NCBI RefSeq assembly: GCF_000002985.6
Contig: NC_003280.10
Span: 3,530,501-3,594,500, forward strand
Source of the DNA: Caenorhabditis elegans
Taxonomy: Eukaryota; Nematoda; Chromadorea; Rhabditida; Rhabditidae
Length of the DNA stretch: 64,000 nucleotides
Direction: 5' to 3'
This document shows positions 44,201 to 55,549 of this stretch, piece by piece. The notes below the pieces were generated by a model. The model made no database searches, was not told where the DNA came from, and saw nothing but the letters and a program-made list of their open reading frames with translations. Every line of letters begins with the position of its first letter. Position 1 is the stretch's first letter. A program made the position numbers and the translations under genes.

Positions 44201-45701
44201 TTAAGCACGTTTTCCACAAACAAATCCAAAAGTTTTACGATCTTCAAGTGATGGGGCAAAGTTTCCGACACAGTTCACTAGATCCAATGGAGCCGTGGAA
44301 ACAATTGGTGCTCTCAAAAACAGAAGTTTTGCACAGTTTTGGTCGGACGATGTGATAATAGTTTTTCCACCTCGAAAAACCAATCCAGCAGTGCCGGTTG
44401 CCGAATTGTCGGTCCATTCGAATGCGGTATTTTTGCTACAATCGGCTGCCATTGTCTGATTCATACAATCCGCTTTACGTTGAACGCCAACCCATATCGA
44501 GCCAATGTCTTGTGAAACTTGCCCAAGATAAGACGCTGAAATTTTTTTTAACCAACTTGACTATCTTAAGAACTACTGAAGCTAGCTTACATTGAATATA
44601 CACTGCTTCTTCTGGGGTTTGAAGCCCTGAAAGTGTGGCTCCAACATCTTGACAAGCTCTTTCAGCATCAGCTTTTGCTGCATGGAATTCATTGAACACC
44701 TGAAATTGAATATTACAAAAAAAATTATAAATGTTCCAAAACTAACTTTCATGCACCATCCCCCCGAAGGCCGATCAAAGAATCTCCATCCAGGTTCACA
44801 AATATTCCGCTTTCCGCAAGCATATCCACGTATTTTCCGAGACTACTGGAATGGGAAACGGAGTGACACAGTTCACATCGTCAAGTGTAGCTGCACGATA
44901 TGTACCATTTAACACAATTTCAGGATCTTTGGATGCTAAGAGAATGGCACAACTTTGCATTATATAGTGATTATCAGGTTGTTCATGTGTGAACAGAAAT
45001 CCGTCAGTGCCAGTTGTGGAGTTGTCAGTCCATTCAAAGGAGTTAGTTATGGTGCAATTGACGGTAATTGGTTTGTTCACACAAGCTTTGGTACGCTGAA
45101 TACCAATCCACACGGAGGCACTGCGTTGTGGGATTTGGGAGAGGAGAGCGTCTGAATGAATAGGTAGATCGAGAAATTTGATGTATCAAAAATTACTCTG
45201 AATGAACAATGCGTCAGCTTTGTTCTGCAGCCCAGTTAGAGTCGCACCAACAGCTGCACAAGCTCCCTCAGCATCAACTTTAGCGTTGTGGTTTCCTGTG
45301 AAAACCTAAAAGCACACATTTCATTTCATTCATGATATATCGCCAAAGCTCACTCTGATGCACCATCCCCCAGAAGGTCGATTGAAAAATGTCCAGACGG
45401 CTCCGCATCCATTATTGACAGGAGAAACCGTGGTTCTGGGCACTGCTGCTTGAGTAATTTTTGCAGTAGTAGCTACTGGGGTAGTAGTAGTTATAGTAGT
45501 CGTTGTGGGAGCCTTGGTTGTTACCATATCGAGGCATGCCTTACAAAATTCTGCATCTTGCTCCTTAAGGCAACTGGACATACTCTGTAACTCGATCTCT
45601 TCGACAATCAAAACCTCAGTCCCAACTTACTCTGTTTTCGAATAAACTCCCACCAAAAGAATAATAAGGAAAATACAACATCTCATTGTAAACAGGAACA
45701 T
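44201..45701 (-). pseudogene. Tandem two-CTLD C-type lectin, disrupted in this sequence
   Basis: Layout parallels the gene at 38930. Exons ~45701-45631 (signal peptide), 45584-45354 (CLKEQDAEFCKACLD, Thr-rich stalk, start of CTLD1), 45305-45197, 45151-44747, 44699-44591, 44535-44201. The third CTLD1 exon is 405 nt against 407 in the paralogue. The frame slips near 44824-44845 and meets a stop at 44796-44798, just where CEPGWRFFDRPSGGWCMK would lead into CTLD2. CTLD2 has also lost QPDN, which is replaced by a diverged, shorter loop (GGKTIITSSDQNC). The exon 1-2 join needs an acceptor shifted by 2 nt. It is best read as a decaying paralogue, though sequencing error at one site cannot be excluded. 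Confidence 0.75.
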
Positions 45702-46544
45702 TGTTCCAGTATGAGCTTTCTCTCAATTCACCAGCCTCATTTTATACTAACCTCACCCAGAAAACATTCAACATGCTCTTTTAGGTCAAATCGAATAATG
45801 TCTGCAGACGCAAGTAGCACTTGTTGTTTTGTTTCACATGTCAACGATTTATGTTATTCAAAATACAGTTTAGTTAGTGCATTTTTCATATTGTTTTTCG
45901 GAAGAACTATCAAAATATCACATCACGTCTATAACAAATTGAAAAACATTGTGCATGTAGCCAAAAAATCTGAAAACACCGGACACTAACTATTTCAACT
46001 TTGCTTTTTGACAAAACATGTCGGCAAATATATTGAAAAATGTCTGAAGTTTTGAATTACTTTTGTAAGAATGTCTGAAAACTGGATTTTCCTATTCTAA
46101 GAGGTCTGAATTTTTGAACCTCCAATTTATAAATGTTGGAAGTCTTAAATTTCTATGCAAAAATTTAAGAATTTCCCACATAAAAATGGCTGTAAACTTG
46201 AATTTCATACGCTAAAATGTCTACATTTCTGAGTTTCCTGTGTATGTAAAAATGCCTGAATTTTTAAACTTCTAATGAAAAAATGACTGTTTATTTAACC
46301 AACATTTTCTAAATGGGCCGCCTGTCACGTGCTAACTTTCAGTATGGCTTAAACTTCATATTAAGCTGTATTCATAGCGAACATTTTTCCCACATCTTGA
46401 GACGATTAATTTTTAAAAGTCAGAAGAGCTGAACTTTTGGACTTTTCGCAAAATTCCAATCATGCACTTTCCCACTCCAAAACGTCCCGATGCTTGTATA
46501 AATAGCCCAAAGAATTCAAACTGCACACAGTTATCTTTTCAAAT
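45702..46544. other. Intergenic region; TATA box before the next lectin
   Basis: AT-rich. ~46020-46320 has loosely repeated AAATGTCTGAA units. TTGTATAAATAGCCC at ~46494 is a good TATA element about 45 nt before ATG 46545, with a GATA-like GTTATCTTTTC between. No gene is supported. Confidence 0.55.
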
Positions 46545-47610
46545 ATGTTGAGCAAAACTGCACCTCTTCTTCTTCTACTTCTAGCTTCTTGCGTGGCACT
46601 GTGCTCCGCAGATTGCACAGTAGCCTACAAATCAATATTGAATGCTCAACTGACGGAAAGTTTGGCGAATGGATGTGAGCCTGGCTGGAAGTTTTTTAAC
46701 CGGCCATCCGGAGGATGGTGCATGAAGGTTTGGGCTCAGAAGTTTTGAAGATTAACTTTAAATTTTAAGGTGATCAATGAGTATAAGGGAGCAAAAGCTG
46801 AAGCAGAGAAGGAGTGTAAAGCCGTGGGATCTACACTTTCTGGAATTCAGAATAAGGCAGAGGCTTCGTATATTCAATGTAAGCTTAATTTTGTTCTGAA
46901 GCTTTATTGCTGTCCCAGCTCAGACTGCCAATTTTTCGTTTGATCTACGCAACGCACTTTTTAAGTGACCTATGCACCATAAGAGGAAGTGGAAGAATAT
47001 AGTGCCTTTATCCGTTTCAAAATATCCTAAAACCTATAGGAATCAGTTCAGTGGAGCGCACTTTCTCCAACTAATGTCCAGTACCGCGGTTCCGGTAGCT
47101 CAGAAACTTAACGTCCAAGCTCAAGCTGAAAACCTATATTGACTTTTGTTGTACAAAAAGTTTTGATTAAAAATCTACCAACTTGGGAAATTTGGTTTGG
47201 TGGAGCGCGTTTGCCTTTGGTTAGCATCGTACTGTATAATTTCACTTTCAGCTGCTCTCCTCGCCCAACTTCCAGCTTCAGTGAACAGTGGCTCTCTATG
47301 GGTTGGAATTCAGAGAGTCAAAAAGTGCTTGGCACAAAAACTATCAGCCACATGCTCAGCCCGCACCGCCTTCCAATACACTGATGGATCAGTGACCGGC
47401 ACTGACGGATTTGTCTTCCAGAAGGGGCAGCCAGATAACATGTACGGCAAACAGAACTGTGCGATTTTCCTGGCCTCCAGGACACCTACTATTGTGAGTG
47501 GAAGCTTTTTCGCTGGAACACTGGATGATACGGGTTGCGAGGGAAGGATCAAGAATGAGAATCCACGTGTCATGCGTGGATACATTTGTGGAAAGAAGGC
47601 TGCTAAATGA
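46545..47610 (+). CDS. Single-domain C-type lectin, secreted (clec family)
   Basis: Exons 46545-46727, 46770-46878 and 47252-47610 encode 216 residues. The signal peptide is Leu-rich (MLSKTAPLLLLLLASCVALCSA). The CTLD follows the cluster pattern: GWKFFNRPSGGWCMK at the end of exon 1, VINEYKGAKAEAEKEC in exon 2, and GSLWVGIQRVKKC, TDGSVTGTDGFVFQ, GQPDN and YICGKKAAK in exon 3. The frame is intact. Exon 2 is the family-standard 109 nt. The exon-1 donor (GTTTGG) is non-ideal but forced by phase. It is secreted, probably with a Ca-dependent galactose-type site by motif only. Confidence 0.92.
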
Positions 47611-47920
47611 TTATCTTTCATTTTGACTCGAATAAAACAATTTCATTATGAATGTTGTTGAAATTCTCAAAATTTTTAACAATATTTTTAACGTTTCAAA
47701 AAACTCTAGAAACATCAGCTGTCAAAAAGATGTTTTGTATCTTTTCTTGAAAAAACAAAACCTATTTTCTATCGTCATTTATTGACTCAATCTTTACGCT
47801 TCCTAGGACAACGTTCAGAATATTTATGAGCGCTTCTCAGGCTTTATATCACTGTCCTGCGTCACTATTTCTGAACGACTTTCCCTTAAAAATGCTCACT
47901 TCCCGAGCATCAGTCTAAAA

Positions 47921-48531
47921 ATGAAGTCAGCTCTAGTCCTCCTCGTTTGCTTTGGCTCTGTGCTTGCAACAGTACCAGTTGCCACTAAATGCCCAGACAC
48001 CTGGAAATGGTTCAAGAGATCCAGAGGCGGTTGGTGTATGAAGGTAAGGAAGGTTATATCGACCTTAACTAAGATCTACTTCAGGTCTTCGCCGCGATTG
48101 GAACTCAAGCAGACGCTGAAGCCAAGTGCAAAGCGGAAGGAGCAGTGGTGGCAGGAGTTCAGAACACTGAGGAGATCAAGTGGATGTCAGCAACTCTCCA
48201 ATCCCTCCAAACAAATCCCGTAGGTACCCTGTGGGTTGGCGCCAAGCGTACCAAACCGTGCATCTCCTCTGGATTAACCAAGCAGTGCTCCGCGATCACC
48301 TCCTTCTACTGGTCTGACCAGTCTGCCGTCGGTGTTCAAGGATTCTTCTGGCGGGCGGGAGAGCCAAACAATGCACTAGGCGGGCAGGGTTGTGCCCAGG
48401 TGTACTCCACCACTAATGATATGGATGATGTTGGGTGAGTGGATCAGATTGTGTTCACTAGAGACTTTGGTAGTTACAGATGTGGATCTACAAATCAAGG
48501 ATACATTTGTGGAAAGGTTGCGACGTTCTAG
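47921..48531 (+). CDS. Short C-type lectin with EPN motif (clec family)
   Basis: Exons 47921-48043, 48085-48434 and 48480-48531 encode 174 residues. The signal peptide is MKSALVLLVCFGSVLA. One CTLD follows: CPDTWKWFKRSRGGWCMK, VFAAIGTQADAEAKC, LWVGAKRTKPC, then GEPNN and MDDVGCG, ending GYICGKVATF. EPN is the mannose-type counterpart of the QPD found in its neighbours. The exon pattern also differs: the second and third CTLD segments are fused into one exon and the last ~17 residues are split off. It is therefore an older, separate branch rather than a recent duplicate of the adjoining genes. Confidence 0.92.
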
Positions 48532-49582
48532 TGGAATAATCTAATTGTTCATGTTGTTTAAATAAACGTTGAAAAATGTTAGAAAATGTTGGGTTTCTGA
48601 TAACAGCGTAGCCGACATATAGATCAGGGGAGCCGCCTGAGAGTTGCGAGGGAGATTGCTCCTGTGAGCGTTTCCTGACTTTCATACCGAAGAACTGAGA
48701 TTTGGAAAATAAATTCCAGCGTCGAGAATCGATATTTCGTCAGATTCAATTTCGACGCTTCAGTTTCCGGTTGGGAGAACGTCGGAATCCACTAATAAAA
48801 ATCGAAAGGGAATGCCCCCATAGCAGCACTAGATTCCAGATTCATCCTAGGTTAAGAAGCATATGTATTACTCAATTTTCTTAATTGATTTAAATAGGGC
48901 TCCCATGAGGTCGCCGCAACGGTGCCTGCGCCAGCCTCAACGGTCGCAACGCCGCATTTACACGGTACCACGGACCCGCTGGCCTAACCCGCACTTCGCG
49001 CCTCATTCAGCTGGGAGCCCTAGATCCAAGATCTCATAGATGCCAGTGACTCCAAGTTTATCCAGATTTGAGGTGTTGAAAGTTGATTCATTTCGTTCTT
49101 TCGCCTATCTACCTTGGCCAGACGTGGGCTAGAACCTTCGGCATTGCCCCATACATTGGATCTGCCTTTTAAGAGTTCTCGAGAATCTGCGGGAGTCGTC
49201 GAACTTCTACCTAATCTTTGAGGGAATGTAGTTCCAAAATGTAGACAACGAGGAAAGGGAGAGCGATTAGATTTGACAGGGCTCTGAACAATTGCGTGCC
49301 TACAGAGTAGACCAAACTTGCCTTGAAGCCTTGAAGATGACGTTTGATGAAACAGCGGAGACCTTCAAGTGGATGGTTAATGAGGCTCAGCAAAGAAAGA
49401 TCAACGGGGAAGTTCAACAAGGAAGTTCAAAAATATTACAGTTCCTTATCGAGAACACCGACAGCAGAACTAGACCGATCAACTATGGGAGCACAATAAA
49501 CTACGAGATCAAAAAGATTCCTATAAAAAAGAGCGGATAGACGCCAGTATCTTCACCAAGATTCTGGGTCAGACCTCCAAAT
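48532..49582. other. Intergenic region of unusual, less AT-rich composition
   Basis: From ~48590 the base composition changes from AT-rich to near-balanced, without the usual A/T runs. A 125-bp segment is bounded by inverted GGGCTCCCA (48897-48906) and TGGGAGCCC (49011-49020). An 82-codon frame at 49292-49540 (CLEALKMTFDETAETFKWMVNE and following) is not recognised. It could be a decayed retroelement or gene fragment. No family is claimed. Confidence 0.4.
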
Positions 49583-50933
49583 ATGAGGATCTTCCTGAAT
49601 ACTGTTCATTTATTTGCACTTTGTGCTGCCGCAGCAATTGCTACGGAGGAGAGTACTGTAAGTTCGGCAGCTATGTGCCAATATATTCCTGATATAACTT
49701 CAGACCCCTAAGCCCGCTTCCTGGAAATTCGGAACCATCGCAGGAGAACCCGATGATTATACCAACTCGACAGCAGTCCAAGTCAACAACTTCAAAGAAT
49801 GCATTGCAAAATGCTCGGCAATTTTCGACTGTATTATCGCAAGCCAGAAGAGCAAGTCGGAGCCATGTAACTTGTTCCTCTGGAACTCTGTGACAAAAGT
49901 GAAACGTGCCGAGTCTGGAGGTGAAGGCCAAACTGCGTTCCGAGTTTTCACAGAGCAACCGAGATGTAAGCTCAGTATGGATGAGCTTTTGAATGGAAAG
50001 AAATATGTGAGTGAAGGGATTGTGGTGTAAGCAAATAATGATGGGTTTCAGCAAATTTATAAAAATGACACTGAGCATTACATATGGACAATCAACAAAA
50101 CAGAGGATGGCTGGGCTATGGAATACAGTAAGAGTTTGCTTTTAGAATTAGGAACCATTATTAATTTCCAGGCAAAACTATTTTGAATAATATCATCCAC
50201 TGCAATGACCCCGACGCATATAAATATCCTGGAGTGCGTGGATGCTATAAGGTTAACCTCTTTTCTTAAAACTACTTGTTCATTCGACAAATTTTCAGAT
50301 AGTCTTACCATTTAAGGAAGACAAAAAATGGGAGTCAGGTATGCTGTCATACCCTGAAGCGGTCGGAAATTGTACACTTCTCGGAGGAGACGGTCTTATG
50401 ACAATACCTTCGTCGGATTTCGCCAGTCAAATAAAACAAAATCAAAACAGTACTCAGAGTTCCACCGTCTATTTCATTGGACTTACGAGACCCGATGATT
50501 CTTCTGTGAGTCCATTTTGATTGGCTCGTAGGCACGTAGGCACGTAGGCACGTAGGCACGTAGGGGGGTGTGTTTCAGAAGATTTTAAAAGACAATCAAA
50601 ACTGAAGTAATGTATTAATTTCAGAACGACAACTGGGTATGGACGCTTCCCGATCTGAAAATTGACTCCAGCCCATTACCTCCTTGGAGTTTTCCTCCTT
50701 CACTGAATGTGGAAGCGATTTGGGCCGAGTTAGTCTATTCAATGTTTAAAAATATGTTTTTAAAATCACTTTTAGGAACTGTGCTTTAGTGTCTATTGAG
50801 GCAGACCCGACGAAATCTCTTTTGCACGCTACACTGTAAGTTTCAGTTGAGAGCTATAACCTGTGATAATTAAATTTTCAGATGCCAGCAGTGGAATAGA
50901 ATGTCAGGCTACATTTGTCATTTTGCCCAATAA
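49583..50933 (+). CDS. PAN/CW-domain plus C-type lectin secreted protein (clec family)
   Basis: Eight exons: 49583-49657, 49704-50006, 50052-50127, 50172-50251, 50299-50505, 50625-50728, 50776-50835, 50882-50933. They give 318 residues in frame. A signal peptide (MRIFLNTVHLFALCAAAAIA) precedes a PAN-3/CW-like domain at ~28-125 (WKFGTIAGEPDD, FKECIAKCSAIFDCI, CNLFLWNSVTKVKR, GQTAFRVF), as in many nematode CW-lectins. A divergent CTLD occupies the C-terminal half, ending CQQWNRMSGYICHFAQ. No QPD or EPN motif is seen, so Ca-dependent sugar binding is doubtful. Intron 5 carries a small CGTAGGCA tandem repeat. Confidence 0.85.
50527..50565. repeat. 8-bp minisatellite CGTAGGCA
   Basis: Four perfect units plus a partial one, running into a G run, inside intron 5 of the PAN/CW lectin gene. 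Confidence 0.9.
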
Positions 50934-51551
50934 GTTTATTGATTGACTCATATTTCTCAATAAATACGTCAATTTTCTTACTTGAATCTGATAAAAGATT
51001 TTATGATTTTTTATCTTCTCGGAGTCACTTTGAGTATCATATAGTGTTTTCCCATTTTCTTGTTTTCCCATTTTCCAAACAGGGAAAATGGGAAAACAGG
51101 GTCTTTTCCTAAAACGTCATTTATTACTGACTTTTGTTGAAATCAAAATTGTTTCTGCAAAAAATATTTATTGCAAAAAACTAAAGCAAGAAATTTTTAA
51201 GCGAAAATGGAAGAAATCAAGAAACAAGAAATTTGCCTTCCTGCTTCTTTTGTGTATAACTGAAATTTTTAAATGCACGTAATTTCTCTGGAAATTAATT
51301 TTTTAATTTCCCCCCAGTTTGCTCAATGAGCATGAAGTTTGGTGGCGGCAGCTGGAATTTTTTAATTAAAAAAGTATCATTTCTGCAAAATTGGAAATGA
51401 ACTTGTATTTTAGTTCTATTAAATTGAGCTCTAGCTAGTCGTCACTCAAAAATTTTTTAAAGAACTTGCTGAATTTTTATGTTTATATTTTTTTCGTATA
51501 TTAATTCAATCATCCGGTTTGTCTGGGTTATTTACCATATAAAATTATACA
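50934..51551. other. Intergenic region before the chemoreceptor cluster
   Basis: A short hairpin lies at ~51055-51100 (TTTTCCCATTTTCC against GGGAAAATGGGAAAA). CATATAAAATTATACA immediately before ATG 51552 is shared with the paralogue at 53947 and is a likely TATA element. Confidence 0.45.
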
Positions 51552-52957
51552 ATGAGTTGGCCAGACCTTATCAATACTACCTGCCGGGAAAACTACACCT
51601 ACTTTGACTCTTCGGATTACCTACGCAATGCATATCATGTCACAGCAATATTTACAGTCCCTCTTTCAATTCTGGCATTTTATATAATATTAAAAAAGAC
51701 TCTAAGTAGAATGAAAACCATGAAAGTGCCTCTTTTAATATTTCATTTTTGGAGCACAAACCTTGATTTAATGTTCACCGTATACACGGCTCCCTATATA
51801 TTCATCCCGACCGCTTCTGGGATAACACTCGGAGTTCTAGGATGGCTGGGTGTCAGAGTCAGATGGCAGGCCTACTGGGGTCACTTTTCTGTGATGAGTA
51901 GGTGACCAATAGGCTCTAGGGAAACAATTACGCTGCCTTAAAAATTTTCAGTGCTCGGTGTGAGCTTCATAATATTGTATGAAAACCGACAAAGTCAAAT
52001 TTCAACGGTGAAGTTTAAAATCCAAGGGAAACAAACTCGTATATTATATTTTGCCTTTAAAAGTGTATTCTCGTTTTTTATATTGCTTCCATTCTATATA
52101 AATAACTCGGATCAGGTGGAGTTGAGGAAAACCGTGTTAAAGGTACATTCAGCGGTTAGCAATCCCCACATTTTTTGATTACAGCAAATACCGTGCCCCA
52201 CGATCGAGTTTTTTGACTCCAAAACATATGTCCTATTGGAACCAGACGAAATCCTCCCGTTATTTTCTAATATTATCGGATTTGGGGGTATTCTTGCTGA
52301 GGTGCTTTTCTTCCTATTTCACACTGTATACCATCTGACGATGGTAGGGAACACATCAATTTCAGAGTCAACAAGAAAAATGCAGAGGAAGTTTTTGAAA
52401 TATGTCTCGTTACAGGTATGTTACAGGATGATCAGTTGTTGTAATTAGTAGGTCACTGTGTTAACTAGTTTTTAAAGTACAAATTCCCAGTAGCCCTACA
52501 TTTTCACAGTAGTCCAGTTTATAATGTGCACATAGGACCTTCTAAAATATGTTTAACCAGAAATCTAAAACAAGGTAGTTTCAGATCTCAATTCCCTTGA
52601 TAGCAATTGTGTTCCCAGTCTTATTCTCTTTGTATGCGGGCACGATGAGCTATTATAATCAAGGTAAGCTTTAAACACGGAAGTTTTAATGGGTTCGACG
52701 TGAAAAACTGATATTTTTTGAGGCTTTACTTATAATTTAATCTAGATGGATATTCCAATAGGAACAGGTGAATTTTAACGTTAAAGTTTTCAGCAGCTAA
52801 CAACAACGCGATGATAATTATGGCTAATCACGGATTGCTGAGCACCTGCTGCACACTTTCCATCTATCAACCGTATAGAGGTTTTATTTTGGGCAAATTA
52901 ACAGGAAATCCGGTGGAAGTATCCCCAGTGAACATAATACCAGTTATTTCTTCATGA
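51552..52957 (+). CDS. Srh-type chemoreceptor GPCR, copy 1
   Basis: Five exons (51552-51897, 51952-52142, 52185-52415, 52585-52663, 52794-52957) encode 336 residues, the usual length for serpentine receptor class H. N-terminal NTTCRENYTYFDSSDYL is the extracellular start. TM1 follows (FTVPLSILAFYIIL), then KTLSRMKTMKVPLLIFHFW between TM1 and TM2. Later come a conserved PCPTIEFFDSKTYVLL loop, MQRKFLKYVSLQISIPLIAI before TM6, and the TM7 region ANHGLLSTCCTLSIYQPYR. The PYR ending is typical of the Srh/Str superfamily. These genes are usually chemosensory; the ligand is unknown. The frame and all splice sites are intact. It is the first of a tandem series with the same exon lengths (346, 191, 231, 79, 164). 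Confidence 0.92.
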
Positions 52958-53273
52958 TTAACAATTTATAAATGATTTTTGAATTAATGAATCTTTATGT
53001 GATGATTTTTTTTAGTTGATCGGACGTCGAACATTTGATGTAGAAAGAAAAACTTTAAATTTTGTAAATTCTCTCGAAACTGTTTTCATTTTTGAATTTT
53101 ACAGTCAGTTTTCTCAAAAATTGGGCGTGACATTTGTCGGCGACAGCTGAAAAAATTTGAAATAAACTTAATTTTTAGTCTAATTAAGTTGAGCTAATGT
53201 TAGTAGCTACTCAAAAAATGTCAAAGTTTTGACGCGCAAATGAGACCAATCAGCAAGACCAACGTCGCTGATT

Positions 53274-53591
53274 GACTTTATCAATACTACCTGCCGGGAA
53301 AACTACACCTATTTTTTCAATTCCCCGGATAGCAGTCGCTTTACTAATTTTTATTCAATGTACGTAGATAAGACGAACTATTACAATCAAGGTGAGGAGT
53401 TTGACTAGATCCTTGCTTTAAAAAACGTTCCAGCTCTCAACAACCGTGCTATGATAATTATGGCGAATCATAGATTATTAAGCACCTGCTGCATTCTTTT
53501 TATTTATAAACCCTATCGGAATTTTATTATCAGTAAATTAACAAGGAAGCTGGTGAGAAAACGAAACGGGACATCAGTTACTTCTTTATAA
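53274..53591 (+). pseudogene. Internally deleted Srh relic (exon 1 start fused to exons 4-5)
   Basis: Begins with the exon-1 motif INTTCRENYTYF but passes abruptly, near 53314, into exon-4 sequence (TCAATTCCCCGGATAGCA), which ends at 53391 with a donor site. A spliceable exon 5 follows (53434-53591: LNNRAMIIMANHRLLSTCC, IYKPYR). Everything from TM1 to TM5 is missing, and the original ATG context has been lost. The break is a direct join within a few bases, indicating a single deletion of ~1 kb in a once complete copy. Confidence 0.88.
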
Positions 53592-53946
53592 CAATCTTTA
53601 TAACAAAATTTATATGCCCCTAAATAGTGCTTTCAGAAAATAGCAAGTATTCTTGGAATTTTTAAATATTAAATGCAGGTAAATTCTTTCGAAACTGATT
53701 TTTTGATTTTTCCCCCAGTTTTCTCAAAGAGTATGTGTTTTAAGACGCTTCCATGATGTTTGTAGGCGACAGCTGAAAAAATTTTGAAATATAAAAAATG
53801 AATTCTGCAAAATTGGAAATAAAATTAAATTGTTCAAATAAGTTGAGCTCAAGTTTATTGCTACCTAAAAAATTCATATGTATTTGCTGCATTTTTATGC
53901 ATTTACAACTGTTTTCTCTTGGTTATTTGCCATATAAAATTATACA

Positions 53947-55549
53947 ATGACTTGGCCAAACCTTATCAATTCTACCTGCCGAGAAAACTACACCTACTTT
54001 GACTCTTCGGATTACCTACGCAATGCATATCATGTCACAGCAATATTTACAGTCCCACTATCAATTCTGACATTTTATATAATATTAAAAAAGACCCCGA
54101 GTAGAATGAAAACCATGAAAGTGCCACTTTTAATATCCCATGCTTCGAGCACAAACCTTGATTTAATGTTTACCGTATACTCAGCCCCCTATGCATTTTT
54201 CCCGACCGCTTCTGGAAAATCACTAGGAGTTCTAGGATGGCTCGGTGTCGGAGTCAGATGGCAGGCCTATTGGGGTCATTTTTCTGTGATGAGTAGGTGC
54301 CCAGAGGCTATAGGGAACAAACGTTATGCATTGTTAAATTTTCAGTGCTCGGTGTGAGCTTCATCATTTTGTATGAAAACCGGCAGAGTCAAATTTCGAC
54401 GGTGAAGTTTAAAATCCAAAGGAAACAAACTCGTATTTTATATTTTGCCTGTAGATATTTATTCTCGTTTGTTATATTGCTTCCATTCTATATAGATGGC
54501 TCGGATCAGGTCGTGTTAAGGAAATCCGTGTTAAAGGTACATATCAATCAGCAGTCTGGAGGTCGCGAGTTTAAGTCCGGCCTCACCCCCTAGGTTCACC
54601 CAGCCTCTATTGGGAAGTGGAGCAATCCACGACTGGATTATCGGCCACAGTCCCCGGCTAGGACGTGGCTTAAATTACAGCCCAGTGGGATCACCACCAG
54701 GCAGTGTACCTGAATCCCAGATCCGCAGTGCATAGCACTTGAAGGACGGATCGTCCTTTAATCCTTTAATCCTTTAATTTTTTATTTCAGCAAATCCCGT
54801 GTCCCACAATTGAATTTTTTGATTCCCAAACCTATGTCTTATTGAGACCAGACGAAATCCTCCCGCTATTTTCAAATATTATCGGATTCGGGGGTATTCT
54901 TGCTGAGATCTTTTTCTTCCTATTTCACACTGTATACCATCTAACAATGGTAGGGAACACATCGACTTCAGAGACAACGAAAAAAATGCAGAGGAAGTTT
55001 TTGAAGATTGTCTCGTTGCAGGTAGGATCAGTTGTTATTGCCTATACATTTTGATAATTCATAATAGTCACAGTGTTAACTAGTTTTTAAAGTAAAAATT
55101 CCCTGTAGCCCTTCACATTTTCTACAGTAGTCCAGTTGTGTTTAATCAGAAATCTAAGACGAGGTAGTTTCAGATCTCAATTCCCTTGATAGCAATTGCC
55201 TTGCCAGTCTTATTCACTTTGTATGCGGGCACGATGAGCTATTATAATCAAGGTAAGCTTTAAACACGGAAGTTTTAATGGGTTCAACGTGAAAAAAGTG
55301 ATATTTTTCTTGAGTCTTTACTTATAATTTAATCTAGATGGATTTTCCAATAGAAACAGGTGAATTTCAACGTTAAAGTTTTCAGCTGCTAACAACAACG
55401 CGATGATAATTATGGCTAATCACGGATTGCTGAGCACCTGCTGCACACTTTTTATCTATCAACCGTATAGGGATTTTATTATGAGAAAATTAACAGGAAG
55501 TCCGGTGGAAGAAATACCAGTGGCCACAATACAAGTTATTTCTTTATGA
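53947..55549 (+). CDS. Srh-type chemoreceptor GPCR, copy 2
   Basis: Exons 53947-54292, 54346-54536, 54791-55021, 55174-55252 and 55386-55549 give 336 residues, in frame throughout, with the same exon lengths as copy 1. Motifs: NSTCRENYTYFDSSDYL, KTPSRMKTMKVPLLISHASS, QIPCPTIEFFDSQTYVLL, MQRKFLKIVSLQ, NHGLLSTCCTLFIYQPYR. Intron 2 (254 bp) is enlarged by a retroelement-like insertion (54549-54780) that leaves both splice sites intact. The upstream region and ATG context match copy 1. The function is presumed chemosensory, from family membership only. Confidence 0.92.
54549..54780 (+). mobile_element. SINE-like insertion with tRNA-type B box and TTTAATCC tail
   Basis: Absent from intron 2 of the paralogous genes. 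Near its start it has GGTCGCGAGTTTAAGTCCGG, resembling a polymerase III B box. It is less AT-rich than the flanks and ends in a short tandem tail (CCTTTAATCCTTTAATCCTT). The tail and composition suggest a non-LTR (RTE-like) or SINE 3' end. The exact family is not recognised. Confidence 0.6.

Noticed and set aside
44796-44850. A 31-nt intron (ending TTTCCCATTCCAG) that might remove the frameshift in the second two-domain lectin
   Set aside because: It is shorter than the ~40-nt minimum for worm introns and would delete part of the conserved CTLD end (DDVNC), so a true frame disruption is more likely.
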